A stretch of DNA of 64,000 nt, taken from the NCBI RefSeq assembly GCF_030010625.1, contig NZ_JASCXN010000016.1:62001-126000 (forward strand), in the 5' to 3' direction. Under the pieces are notes generated by a model. It did no database searches. It saw only the letters and a program-made list of their open reading frames with translations, and was not told the origin of the DNA. Made by a program: the position numbers and the translations under genes. Of the stretch, positions 24,260 to 34,436 are shown one piece after another (positions within the stretch are counted from its first letter, which is position 1; each line of letters opens with the position of its first letter). This DNA comes from Streptomyces sp. CC208A. Lineage in GTDB: Bacteria > Actinomycetota > Actinomycetes > Streptomycetales > Streptomycetaceae.

Positions 24260-24967
24260 TCAGGCCGCGGCAGCCGCCGCCGCTGCCTCCGCCTCGGCCT
24301 GCCGCCGGGCCCCCTCGGCCGCCCGGCGCTTGCCGAACCAGGCCGTCCAGACGCCGAGCGCGCCGAGCACGGCGTAGAGCATGACCGGGCTGACCACCAC
24401 CATGGTGTCGGTCGGCAGGGCGTACGCCAGCGCGATCCGCACCGCCGCCTCCGCCACGTACGCCACGCCCCACACCAGCGTCATCGTGCGCATGGTGGAG
24501 CGGAAGCCCTCGTACTGCCACAGCCCGTTCCACCAGGCGGTGGACTCCGGGGTGCCGTCGGTGGCGAACTTCCGACCGAAGTAGAACATCAGCGGGCGCG
24601 GCGCGAGCAGGGTGACGAGACAGAGCAGCCCGAACAGGCCGGTCACGCCGGAGTCCTTGATCAGCAGTGCGCGGGCGGTGTGCGCGCCGATCAGCGAGAC
24701 GAGGGCGGTGATCACCAGGAAGACCAGGGTGACGAGCGCGAACTCGTCGAGCTTGCGCCGCCAGGCCACCATGATCGCGCTGTCGAGCACCGGCCAGGCG
24801 CTGCTGAGCAGCAGCGCCGAGAACTCGGACCAGCCGTGGTCCCCGGTCAGGACGTTGTACGTGACGATCGGCGCCACCACGTTGAGGCCGATGGTCAGGA
24901 ACCAGCCGAGCGCGGCGGCCTTTCCGGAGCGGGCCGGCGGTCCGGCGGGCTGTTCGGTGACGGACAT
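24260..24967 (-). CDS. VC0807-like integral membrane protein
   Basis: A 235-residue membrane protein with about six helices (for example GWFLTIGLNVVAPIVTYNVL, FALVTLVFLVITALVSLIG, VSPVMLYAVLGALGVW). The pattern RPLMFYFGRKFA, then WWNGLWQYEGFRSTMR resembles the VC0807 family, whose function is unknown. The C-terminus ends in an Ala/Glu/Arg helix. It has its own promoter-like region (minus-strand TAACGT about 40 nt upstream). Confidence 0.7.
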   Translation of the reverse strand: MSVTEQPAGPPARSGKAAALGWFLTIGLNVVAPIVTYNVLTGDHGWSEFSALLLSSAWPVLDSAIMVAWRRKLDEFALVTLVFLVITALVSLIGAHTARALLIKDSGVTGLFGLLCLVTLLAPRPLMFYFGRKFATDGTPESTAWWNGLWQYEGFRSTMRTMTLVWGVAYVAEAAVRIALAYALPTDTMVVVSPVMLYAVLGALGVWTAWFGKRRAAEGARRQAEAEAAAAAAAA

Positions 24968-25051
24968 GGTGCGTTCCCCCTGAGGTGTGTGGTCGGGGAA
25001 ACGTTAGTCAGGTGCAGGACAGGAAGAGGGAAACTCCGGGCCAAATGATCT

Positions 25052-25645
25052 TCAAGGCCGGCGCAGCGCCCGCAGGACCAGGGAGACGACGGCCCGGAAG
25101 GCCGTCTCGATGCCCGGCGCGGACCAGTCGGCGGCGTGGGCCGGGTCGTGGAAGCGGTCGGTGGCGTCGAAGACGGCGCGGGCGGTGACGGCGACATCGG
25201 GATCGGGGGAGGCGAAGATCCCGTCCCGGACCCCGTCCGCGAGGATGGCGGCGATCTGCTCCACCAGGTGCTCCACGTGCCGGTCGACCACCGCGCTGTT
25301 CTCGCCGATGAGGACCATGAACGTCGCCATCAGCTCCGGGTCGCCGCCGGCCTTCTGCCGCTTGAGCGCGAAGAGGCGGTCCAGCCAGCCGGACAGCCGC
25401 TCGTCGGCGGGGCCCGGACCCTCGGCGTACGGGCGGAGCTCGACGACGTTCCGCTCCAGCCACCGCTCGGTGACCGCCTCGCGCAGCGCCGCCTTGGTGC
25501 GGAAGTGGCGGTAGACGCTGCCGTGGCTGACGCCGAGCGCCCGGGCCACGTCCACGACCGTCGCCTTCGCGGGGCCGTACCGCCGCAGCACCTCCTCGGT
25601 GGCTTCGAGGATGCGCTCGGCGGTGAGGGTTTCGGTGGCGGCCAT
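25052..25645 (-). CDS. TetR-family regulator
   Basis: A 197-residue regulator. The N-terminal HTH (ERILEATEEVLRRYGPAKAT, then VARALGVSHGSVYRHFRTKAALREAV) is classic TetR; the rest is the helical ligand-binding and dimer domain with a TetR_C-like CFATFMVLIGEN-type stretch. It follows the aldo/keto reductase gene by 16 nt. A 23-bp palindrome spans that junction just before its ATG, and a related 42-bp dyad precedes the reductase, so it probably represses the pair, including itself. Confidence 0.9.
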   Translation of the reverse strand: MAATETLTAERILEATEEVLRRYGPAKATVVDVARALGVSHGSVYRHFRTKAALREAVTERWLERNVVELRPYAEGPGPADERLSGWLDRLFALKRQKAGGDPELMATFMVLIGENSAVVDRHVEHLVEQIAAILADGVRDGIFASPDPDVAVTARAVFDATDRFHDPAHAADWSAPGIETAFRAVVSLVLRALRRP

Positions 25646-25668
25646 GCACTGACAGTACCTGTCAGTGC
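25646..25668. promoter_or_regulatory. Palindromic operator at the reductase-tetR junction
   Basis: Perfect 10-bp arms GCACTGACAG / CTGTCAGTGC around TAC, abutting the tetR start and overlapping the reductase stop. It shares the TGACAG...CTGTCA core with the dyad at 26715-26756. Confidence 0.65.
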
Positions 25669-26669
25669 TCGCTGTCCAGGTGTGCCATCTGCGCGGCCGG
25701 ATAGCGCTCGCCGGCGGCGGCGCCGGCCGGGACGGCCTCCTCGATCGCGGCCAGGTCGGCCGCGTCGAGGACGACGTCCAGGGCGCCCAGCGCCTCGGCG
25801 AGCCGGGTCCGGGTCCGGGCGCCGACCAGCGGCACGATGTCCTCGCCCTGCGCCAGGACCCAGGCGATCGCGGTCTGCGCGACCGAGACGCCCTTGGCCT
25901 CGGCGACGGCCCGCAGCCGCTCCACCAGGTCGAGGTTGCGGTGCAGGTTCTCGCCCTGGAACCGCGGGCTCATCCCCCGGAAGTCACCGGCCGACAGAGC
26001 GCGGTCGCGGGTGAAGTGGCCGCTGATCAGGCCGCGGGAGAGGACCCCGTACGCGGTGACGCCGACGCCCAGCTCGCGGGCGGCCGGCAGGATCTTCTCC
26101 TCGATGCCCCGGGAGATCAGCGAGTACTCGATCTGGAGGTCCGCGATCGGCGCGACGGCGGCGGCCCGGCGCAGGGTGTCCGCACCGACCTCGGAGAGGC
26201 CGATGTGCCGCACGTGCCCGGCCTCGACCAGCTCGGCGATGGCGCCGACGGTCTCCTCGACCGGCACGTCCGGGTCGACGCGGGCGATCCGGTAGACGTC
26301 GATGTGGTCGGTGCCGAGCCGCTGGAGCGAGTACGCGGCGAAGTTCTTCACCGCGTCCGGCCGCCCGTCATACCCGGTGAACCCGCCCTCGACCGTTCGC
26401 AGCGCACCGAACTTCACGCTGGTCAAGGCCTGTTCGCGCAGGGCGGCGGGTGCGGTCCGCAGGGCCTCGTTGATGAGCAGCTCGTTGTGGCCCATCCCGT
26501 AGAAGTCGCCGGTGTCGAGCAGGGTCACGCCGGCCTCCAGGGCCGCGTGGATGGTCGCGATCGACTCGGCCCGGTCAGCCTCGCCGTACAGCGCGGACAT
26601 GCCCATGCAGCCGAGCCCGAGCGCGGAGACGGCGGGGCCGGTGGTGCCGAGGGGGCGGGTGGGAAGCAT
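25662..26669 (-). CDS. Aldo/keto reductase
   Basis: A 335-residue NADPH-dependent oxidoreductase of the aldo/keto reductase superfamily (TIM barrel). It has GCMGMSALYG, the catalytic Asp-Tyr region LLDTGDFYGMGHNE, the catalytic Lys in SVKFGAL, then HIGLSEV. The C-terminal cofactor segment is VPLVGARTRTRL. The catalytic His region is atypical: the family's HR/HQH is replaced by VYRIARVDPDV. It starts at ATG 26669 with AGGAG upstream. It is the first gene of a two-gene unit with tetR. Confidence 0.9.
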   Translation of the reverse strand: MLPTRPLGTTGPAVSALGLGCMGMSALYGEADRAESIATIHAALEAGVTLLDTGDFYGMGHNELLINEALRTAPAALREQALTSVKFGALRTVEGGFTGYDGRPDAVKNFAAYSLQRLGTDHIDVYRIARVDPDVPVEETVGAIAELVEAGHVRHIGLSEVGADTLRRAAAVAPIADLQIEYSLISRGIEEKILPAARELGVGVTAYGVLSRGLISGHFTRDRALSAGDFRGMSPRFQGENLHRNLDLVERLRAVAEAKGVSVAQTAIAWVLAQGEDIVPLVGARTRTRLAEALGALDVVLDAADLAAIEEAVPAGAAAGERYPAAQMAHLDSEH

Positions 26670-26714
26670 GGCGGTCTCCTGAGGGGAGGAAGGGGAGGGG
26701 GCCCTACAACCATG

Positions 26715-26756
26715 ACATGACCGATGACAGATTTCAATATCTGTCATCGGTCATGT
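26715..26756. promoter_or_regulatory. Long TetR-type operator before the reductase
   Basis: Perfect 18-bp arms (ACATGACCGATGACAGAT and its complement) around a 6-nt AT-rich centre, 46 bp upstream of the reductase ATG. At this length it may hold two overlapping operators. The inner TGACAG...CTGTCA core recurs at 25646-25668. Confidence 0.75.
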
Positions 26757-26902
26757 GGGGGGGCTGGAAAAACCGGGTGCACCGCCCCGAACCACCCCGC
26801 TACGGTGCGGGCATGTTTGCTCACCTCCCGATTTACGAGTGAGAGCGGCGCCGCTCCGGCGGACCGACGACCACCGCACACCTCACCGAAGGGGAGACCC
26901 CC

Positions 26903-27085
26903 GTGGCCAAGAGCCGTAACAACCTCCTCGGCGTGGGCGGACAGCGCAAGAAGCTGTCCCGCGCCGACCAGCAGGGCGCCCGCCAGGGCCGCGCCGCCGA
27001 CCGCACCTCCGCGGAGGCCCGCAAGCAGGACCTCCTGAAGAAGATGCGCGAGCGCAACCAGAGCGCCGACACCTCGGAGAAGTAA
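26903..27085 (+). CDS. Small basic protein (DUF6243-like)
   Basis: A 60-residue, strongly basic, soluble protein beginning MAKSRNNLLGVGGQRKKLSR, with a helical charged C-terminus. The NNLLGVGGQRK motif recurs in short Streptomyces proteins that I believe are classed as DUF6243; no function is known. The RBS is AAGGGGAGA about 8 nt before the ATG. It stands alone and is closed by a strong terminator. Confidence 0.7.
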   Translation: MAKSRNNLLGVGGQRKKLSRADQQGARQGRAADRTSAEARKQDLLKKMRERNQSADTSEK

Positions 27086-27092
27086 CCGACCG

Positions 27093-27128
27093 GAAGGGCC
27101 CGGACCGCACCTGCGGTCCGGGCCCTTC
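27093..27128. terminator. Terminator after the small basic gene
   Basis: 17-bp perfect arms (GAAGGGCCCGGACCGCA and its complement) separated by 2 nt; the real loop must open several of these pairs. It also serves the convergent MFS gene. Confidence 0.85.
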
Positions 27129-27139
27129 GCCGTGTCCGT

Positions 27140-28585
27140 TCAGCCGGTGTGCTCCGCCGCCCTCGGCAGCCGGAGGGCGTACAGACCGGCCAGGAGGGCC
27201 AGGGTCAGCTGGATCAGGAGGGTCGTGGCCAGGGCCGTGCTCAGGGGGGCCGTCGCGGCCAGGGACAGGAAGAGCGAGCCCAGGGTCGCCACGCCCAGGG
27301 CCAGGGCCGACTGCTGGGTCGTCACCAGGACGCCGCTGCCGACGCCCGCGCGGTCCGCCGGGATGTGGGCGAGGACCACCCGGAAGAGGACCGGGAGCTG
27401 GAGGCCCTGGCCCAGGCCCGCCGCCGCCATGCCCGGCGCCAGGGTCCACGGGGTGACGTCCGGCCAGGAGCGCAGGACCGTCCACGCCAGCATGCCGAGG
27501 CCTGCCGCCTGGAGGACCGCGCCCGCCGGGATCACCCGGGTGCCCCAGCGGGCCACGAGCCGGGGGCCCGCGAGGGAGGCCGCGAAGAAGGCCAGGGCCA
27601 TCGGGACGAGCGCCGCGCCCGACGCGATCGGGCCCAGCTCCAGGCCCTGCTGGAGGGCCACCGCGATCACCAGGAGGAAGCCGCCGAAGCCGCCCGAGAG
27701 GGGCAGGACGAGGGCGAGGGCCCGGCGGAGGGGGAGCAGGCGGAGGAGGGACGGCGGGACGAGGGGGGTGCCGCCCCGGAGTTCCGTGCGCCGCTCCGTG
27801 CGCCAGAACGCCGCCGCCAGGAGCGGGAACGCGGCGAGCGCGCCCCACGTCCACAGCGGCCACCCCGCCGCCCTGCCCTCCGTCAGCGGGAGAAGGAGCG
27901 AGACCAGGGCGAGGGCCAGGAGGACCGTGCCCCGCACGTCCAGGGGCGCCGGGGCCGCCGCGCGGGTCTCCGGGACCGCGCGGAGTACCAGGGGGAGGGC
28001 GAGCAGCACCACCGGCACGTTCACCAGGAAGGCCGCGCGCCAGCCGAGGCCCGCCACGTCGGCGGCGACCAGCAGGCCGCCCAGGATCTGGCCGGAGACG
28101 AACGCGAGCCCGTTGGTCGCCCCGTACAGGCCGATCGCCCTCGCCCGGCGGGCGCCCGCCGTCGAGGAGTGAAGGGTCGCGAGCACCTGCGGCAGCAGGA
28201 GCGCCGCCGCGGCACCCTGTGCCACCCTGGCCGCCACCAGCGCCCCGGCGCTCGGGGCGAGGCCGCAGAGCAGGGACGTCACGCCGAAGGCCACCAGGCC
28301 CGCCAGGAAGAGCCGCCGCCGGCCGAAGAGGTCGCCGAGCCGGCCGCCGAGCACCAGCAGGACCGCGTACGCCAGGCCGTACCCGGCGACGACCAGTTCG
28401 AGGAGCGCCTCGCCCGCGCCGAGGTCACGGCCGATCGACGGCAGGGCGACGTTGACGATGAAGAAGTCGACCAGGGGCAGCGCGGCCCCCAGGAGGACGG
28501 TGAACAGGCCCAGGGAGCCGAGAGCCGGCGCCGGGGCGGTGCGGGCGAGGGGACGGGGACGGGACGGTCGGGTTGTCGTGGTCAC
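27140..28585 (-). CDS. MFS drug-efflux transporter
   Basis: A 481-residue major facilitator protein with 12-14 hydrophobic segments. Family motifs: PLVDFFIVNVALPSIGRDL after helix 1 (DHA2-type motif D1), GGRLGDLFGRRRLFL (motif A), and a motif C-like GQILGGLLVA. I chose GTG 28585; the ATG at 28657 would add residues across the divergent promoter repeats. It is divergent from an HTH regulator gene. Three CCTGGTAYCAG-type repeats in between suggest that regulator as its repressor. Confidence 0.88.
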   Translation of the reverse strand: MTTTTRPSRPRPLARTAPAPALGSLGLFTVLLGAALPLVDFFIVNVALPSIGRDLGAGEALLELVVAGYGLAYAVLLVLGGRLGDLFGRRRLFLAGLVAFGVTSLLCGLAPSAGALVAARVAQGAAAALLLPQVLATLHSSTAGARRARAIGLYGATNGLAFVSGQILGGLLVAADVAGLGWRAAFLVNVPVVLLALPLVLRAVPETRAAAPAPLDVRGTVLLALALVSLLLPLTEGRAAGWPLWTWGALAAFPLLAAAFWRTERRTELRGGTPLVPPSLLRLLPLRRALALVLPLSGGFGGFLLVIAVALQQGLELGPIASGAALVPMALAFFAASLAGPRLVARWGTRVIPAGAVLQAAGLGMLAWTVLRSWPDVTPWTLAPGMAAAGLGQGLQLPVLFRVVLAHIPADRAGVGSGVLVTTQQSALALGVATLGSLFLSLAATAPLSTALATTLLIQLTLALLAGLYALRLPRAAEHTG

Positions 28586-28611
28586 GTTTCCGACCTTCGG
28601 CGCCCCGCCCG

Positions 28612-28660
28612 CCTGGTACCAGAGTCTCCTCATCCTGGTATCAGGACTGCCTGGCACCGG
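28612..28660. promoter_or_regulatory. Three CCTGGTAYCAG repeats in a divergent promoter
   Basis: CCTGGTACCAG (28612-28622), CCTGGTATCAGG (28634-28645) and CCTGGCACCGG (28650-28660) lie between the divergent MFS and HTH genes. The first two are dyads. They are plausible operators for the HTH protein. Confidence 0.55.
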
Positions 28661-28686
28661 GGTCTGCGGGCGGGCAGTCTGGGATC

Positions 28687-29559
28687 ATGAGCATCGTCGT
28701 GACGACCGGGCCCGAGGCCCGGCGGCGGGAACTCGCCGCCTTCCTGCGCAGCCGGCGCGAGCGCCTCACCCCCGAGCAGGTCGGCCTGGTCCGGGGCCGC
28801 CGGCGCCGCACCCCCGGCCTGCGCCGCGAGGAGGTCGCCCAGCTCTCCGCCGTCGGCGTCACCTGGTACACGTGGATCGAGCAGGCCCGGGACATCCAGG
28901 TCTCACCGCAGGTCCTCGACGCCCTCGCCGGGGCCCTGCTCCTCGACCCGACCGAGCGCGCCCACCTCTTCGCCCTCGCCGGACAGACCGACCCCCGGCC
29001 CGGCACCCCCAGCCCGGCCGTCACCCCCGCCGTACGCGCGCTGCTCGACCAGCTGGAGCCCATGCCCGCCGCCGTCCAGAACAGCCGCTTCGACATCCTC
29101 GCCCACAACCGGGTCTTCGGGCGGCTCTTCCGCGACCTCGACGCGCTGCCGCCCGAGGACCGCAACACGCTCTGGCTGGCCTGTACCGACCCGGAGTTCC
29201 GGGCCGCCATCGCCGACCCGGAGCTCGTCCCCCGTCTCGCGGGCAAGCTGCGCGCCCGGATGGCCGGGTGCATGACCGACCCCGCCTGGAAGCGGCTGGT
29301 CCAGCGGCTCGAAGCGGCCTCACCCGAGTTCCGCGAGGTCTGGGCCCGGCACGACGTGGTCTCCTCCGAGGGCCTGGCCAAGGTCGTCCGCAACACCCTC
29401 GTCGGACCGCTGGGCTTCGAGCACACCAACCTGTGGCTCGGGCCCGCGCCGGGACCCGTCCTCGTCACCTACGTACCGCTCGACGAGGAGACGCGGGCGG
29501 CCTGCGCCCGGCTCCTTGAGCTGGTGACCGGGGAGCGGGAGCCCCGGGCCGCCGCCTGA
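28687..29559 (+). CDS. HTH regulator with MmyB-like ligand domain
   Basis: A 290-residue regulator. An XRE-type helix-turn-helix lies at residues 10-75 (RTPGLRREEVAQLSAVGVTW, then YTWIEQARDIQVSPQVLDAL). A C-terminal MmyB-like/MLTR ligand-binding domain (about 105-275) follows, with PAAVQNSRFDILAHNRVF and FEHTNLWLGPAPGPVLVTY. Such proteins often control an adjacent efflux pump or dehydrogenase; here the divergent MFS gene is the likely target. ATG 28687 lies 6 nt after a -10-like CAGTCT, so the mRNA may be leaderless. Confidence 0.85.
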   Translation: MSIVVTTGPEARRRELAAFLRSRRERLTPEQVGLVRGRRRRTPGLRREEVAQLSAVGVTWYTWIEQARDIQVSPQVLDALAGALLLDPTERAHLFALAGQTDPRPGTPSPAVTPAVRALLDQLEPMPAAVQNSRFDILAHNRVFGRLFRDLDALPPEDRNTLWLACTDPEFRAAIADPELVPRLAGKLRARMAGCMTDPAWKRLVQRLEAASPEFREVWARHDVVSSEGLAKVVRNTLVGPLGFEHTNLWLGPAPGPVLVTYVPLDEETRAACARLLELVTGEREPRAAA

Positions 29560-29569
29560 CGGGGACGCG

Positions 29570-29683
29570 GGGGGCGACGGAGACGACGGAGACGGCGGAG
29601 ACGGCGGAGACGGGGGAGGCGGAGACGACGGAGGCGTACGGCAGACGGTGGTGGCGGAGACGACGGAGGCGTACGGCAGACGG
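29570..29683 (+). repeat. GGAGAC microsatellite and 31-bp direct repeat
   Basis: GACGGAGAC/GGCGGAGAC units run from about 29570 to 29630. An exact 31-bp copy then follows: 29618-29648 equals 29653-29683 (starts GGCGGAGACGACGGAGGCG), period 35. The array sits in the 154-bp spacer directly upstream of the dus promoter. Confidence 0.75.
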
Positions 29684-29713
29684 CTGTTCCCCGCGGTACG
29701 GGACAATGGGGCC

Positions 29714-30850
29714 ATGACCGCGTTCTCCCCCCTCTCCATCGGCCCGCACGTCGTGCGGCCCCCGGTGGTGCTCGCCCCCATGGCCGGCATCACCAACGCC
29801 CCCTTCCGGACCCTCTGCCGCGAGTTCTCCGGCGGCAAGGGACTGTTCGTGAGTGAGATGATCACGACGCGGGCGCTGGTCGAGCGCAACGAGAAGACGA
29901 TGCAGCTCATCCGGTTCGACGAGACGGAGACGCCCCGGTCGATCCAGCTGTACGGGGTGGACCCGGTCACCGTCGGCAAGGCGGTGCGGATGATCGTCGA
30001 CGAGGACCTCGCCGACCACATCGACCTGAACTTCGGCTGCCCGGTGCCCAAGGTGACCCGCAAGGGCGGCGGCTCGGCGCTGCCGTACAAGCGGCCGCTG
30101 CTGCGGGCGATCCTCCACGAGGCCGTGACGAACGCGGGCGACCTGCCGGTCACGATGAAGATGCGCAAGGGCATCGACGACGACCACATCACCTATCTCG
30201 ACGCGGGGCGGATCGCCGTCGAGGAGGGCGTGACCGCCATCGCGCTGCACGGGCGGACCGCTGCCCAGCACTACGGCGGTACGGCCGACTGGGACGCGAT
30301 CGCGCGGCTCAAGGAGCACGTGCCGGAGATCCCGGTGCTCGGCAACGGCGACATCTGGTCGGCGGACGACGCCGTGCGGATGATGCGCGAGACCGGCTGC
30401 GACGGGGTGGTCGTGGGGCGTGGCTGCCTGGGCCGGCCGTGGCTCTTCGCGGACCTGGTGGCGGGCCTTGAGGGCACGGGGGAGTACCGGACGCCGGGTC
30501 TGCGGGAGGTCGCGGAGGTGATGGTGCGGCACGCGACGCTGCTCGGCGAGTGGATCGGGGACGAGTCGCGCGGTGTCATCGACTTCCGCAAGCACGTGGC
30601 CTGGTACCTGAAGGGCTTCTCGGTCGGTTCGGAGATGCGGAAGCGGCTGGCGATCACCTCGTCCCTGGAGGAGCTGCGCGCTCAGTTGAGCGAGCTCGAC
30701 CTGGACCAGCCGTGGCCGGTGGGGGCGGACGGCCCCCGGGGGCGTACGTCCGGAAACAACCGGGTCGTCCTGCCGGACGGCTGGTTGAAGGATCCGTACG
30801 ACTGCGCCGGGGTGAGTGAGGACGCCGAGCTGGACACGTCCGGAGGCTGA
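29714..30850 (+). CDS. dus: tRNA-dihydrouridine synthase
   Basis: An FMN enzyme reducing uridines in the tRNA D-loop, 378 residues, DusB-like. It has a TIM barrel with PMAGITNAPFRTL, the catalytic Cys in NFGCPVPKVTRKGGG, MKMRKGIDD, ALHGRTAAQHYGG and GNGDIWS, then a helical C-terminal domain. ATG 29714 lies 6 nt after GACAAT (29702-29707), a probable -10, so it may be leaderless. A U-tract terminator lies downstream at 30939-30967. Confidence 0.93.
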   Translation: MTAFSPLSIGPHVVRPPVVLAPMAGITNAPFRTLCREFSGGKGLFVSEMITTRALVERNEKTMQLIRFDETETPRSIQLYGVDPVTVGKAVRMIVDEDLADHIDLNFGCPVPKVTRKGGGSALPYKRPLLRAILHEAVTNAGDLPVTMKMRKGIDDDHITYLDAGRIAVEEGVTAIALHGRTAAQHYGGTADWDAIARLKEHVPEIPVLGNGDIWSADDAVRMMRETGCDGVVVGRGCLGRPWLFADLVAGLEGTGEYRTPGLREVAEVMVRHATLLGEWIGDESRGVIDFRKHVAWYLKGFSVGSEMRKRLAITSSLEELRAQLSELDLDQPWPVGADGPRGRTSGNNRVVLPDGWLKDPYDCAGVSEDAELDTSGG

Positions 30851-30879
30851 GATGTTCGGCCTTCCGAGGGAGTGATCCT

Positions 30880-30967
30880 CGCCACCCCTGAGGGGGGTGG
30901 CGCTCAGATGAGCGCGTTACGGATGGCTGTACCGCTTGAAGGGTGGCACCGGGTGCCACCCTTTTTG
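30880..30967 (+). terminator. Structured leader/terminator region between dus and ppdK
   Basis: Three hairpins in a row: CGCCACCCC/GGGGTGGCG (30880-30902), GCGCTCA/TGAGCGC (30900-30915, overlapping the first so mutually exclusive) and AAGGGTGGCACC/GGTGCCACCCTT (30939-30963) followed by TTTTTG. The last is a textbook intrinsic terminator. The 357-bp gap 30851-31207 has no convincing ORF; a 10-codon ORF at 30988-31020 after AGGAG is noted only. Confidence 0.65.
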
Positions 30968-31207
30968 TGTTCAGGAGTTGAACGCAAATGCTCACCGATG
31001 CCGCTCACCTGAGCGGCTAGTCCCTGGATTGGGTCAAGCGGGCTTCGGGGCGTGAAAGCGGAAGCTTCGCCTCGGTAACTTTCGAAGTGGTGGCGGACGG
31101 GTGGTTACGACCGGATGACCGGTAGGCGTACCTCCCCAGAAGCCTTCGATCTGGGTATGTTCCTCGCCGTCAGGGCAGCCAACCGAGTCGTCGAGGAGTC
31201 GAGACCC

Positions 31208-33919
<2,712 letters not shown>

Positions 33920-34013
33920 CCCGAGGGGCTCCGGCCCCGCACAGCCCCCGGGGCCGCCGTCGCCATCCCTTCCGAACCCTCACCGGCGGGCGGCGGTCCC
34001 GGATCGAAAGAGG

Positions 34014-34048
34014 CGGGACGGACACCTTGTGCGGAGGTGTCCGTCCCG
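34014..34048 (+). terminator. Terminator after ppdK
   Basis: A 14-bp stem (CGGGACGGACACCT / AGGTGTCCGTCCCG) with a 7-nt loop, followed by TCGTTTT. Confidence 0.85.
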
Positions 34049-34436
34049 TCGTTTTCACGTCAGATTCATGCGCAATTACGCCCGCATTGAATTATTGGAA
34101 ATTGAACGTCTGTGTTTGCGGGCGTTCGGTCACGGCCCCGGTTTGCGGGCGTTTCGGACGCGACCCCCGGATCCCCACCCGGGGGTCGCGACCTTTTCAC
34201 AGTGTCGGGCAGGTGAGCCGCAACCCTCGCCGACCGCCGCCGGACGGGCAAAGCCCCCCACGGTCTCCACCACGTCACCTCGGTCCTGAAGGTTTCCTGC
34301 CCGACCAGCACAGCATTTCCGTTGGGTGGTGTTCGCCGCGATGCTTTTCAACTGTGGCTGAAACACCCTGGTAACGTGCTGTGATGGCGTGCATACTCGT
34401 CGACGGGGTGGTTGCGAGTGCACAGGTGGGGACTTC
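34049..34436. other. AT-rich intergenic region with repeats and a second hairpin
   Basis: 34060-34112 is much AT-richer than the window (for example GAATTATTGGAAATTG). GTTTGCGGGCGTT occurs at 34114-34126 and again at 34141-34153. GCGACCCCCGG/CCGGGGGTCGC (34160-34189) forms an 11-bp hairpin followed by GACCTTTTC. An AT-rich promoter-like start, repeats and a terminator could make a small RNA of roughly 100 nt. TTCAAC near 34347 and TAACGT near 34371 may be the promoter of the next gene. Confidence 0.4.

Noticed and set aside
30988..31020. Ten-codon ORF after AGGAG upstream of ppdK
   Set aside because: Too short to support and without regulatory codon runs; kept only as a note in the leader region.
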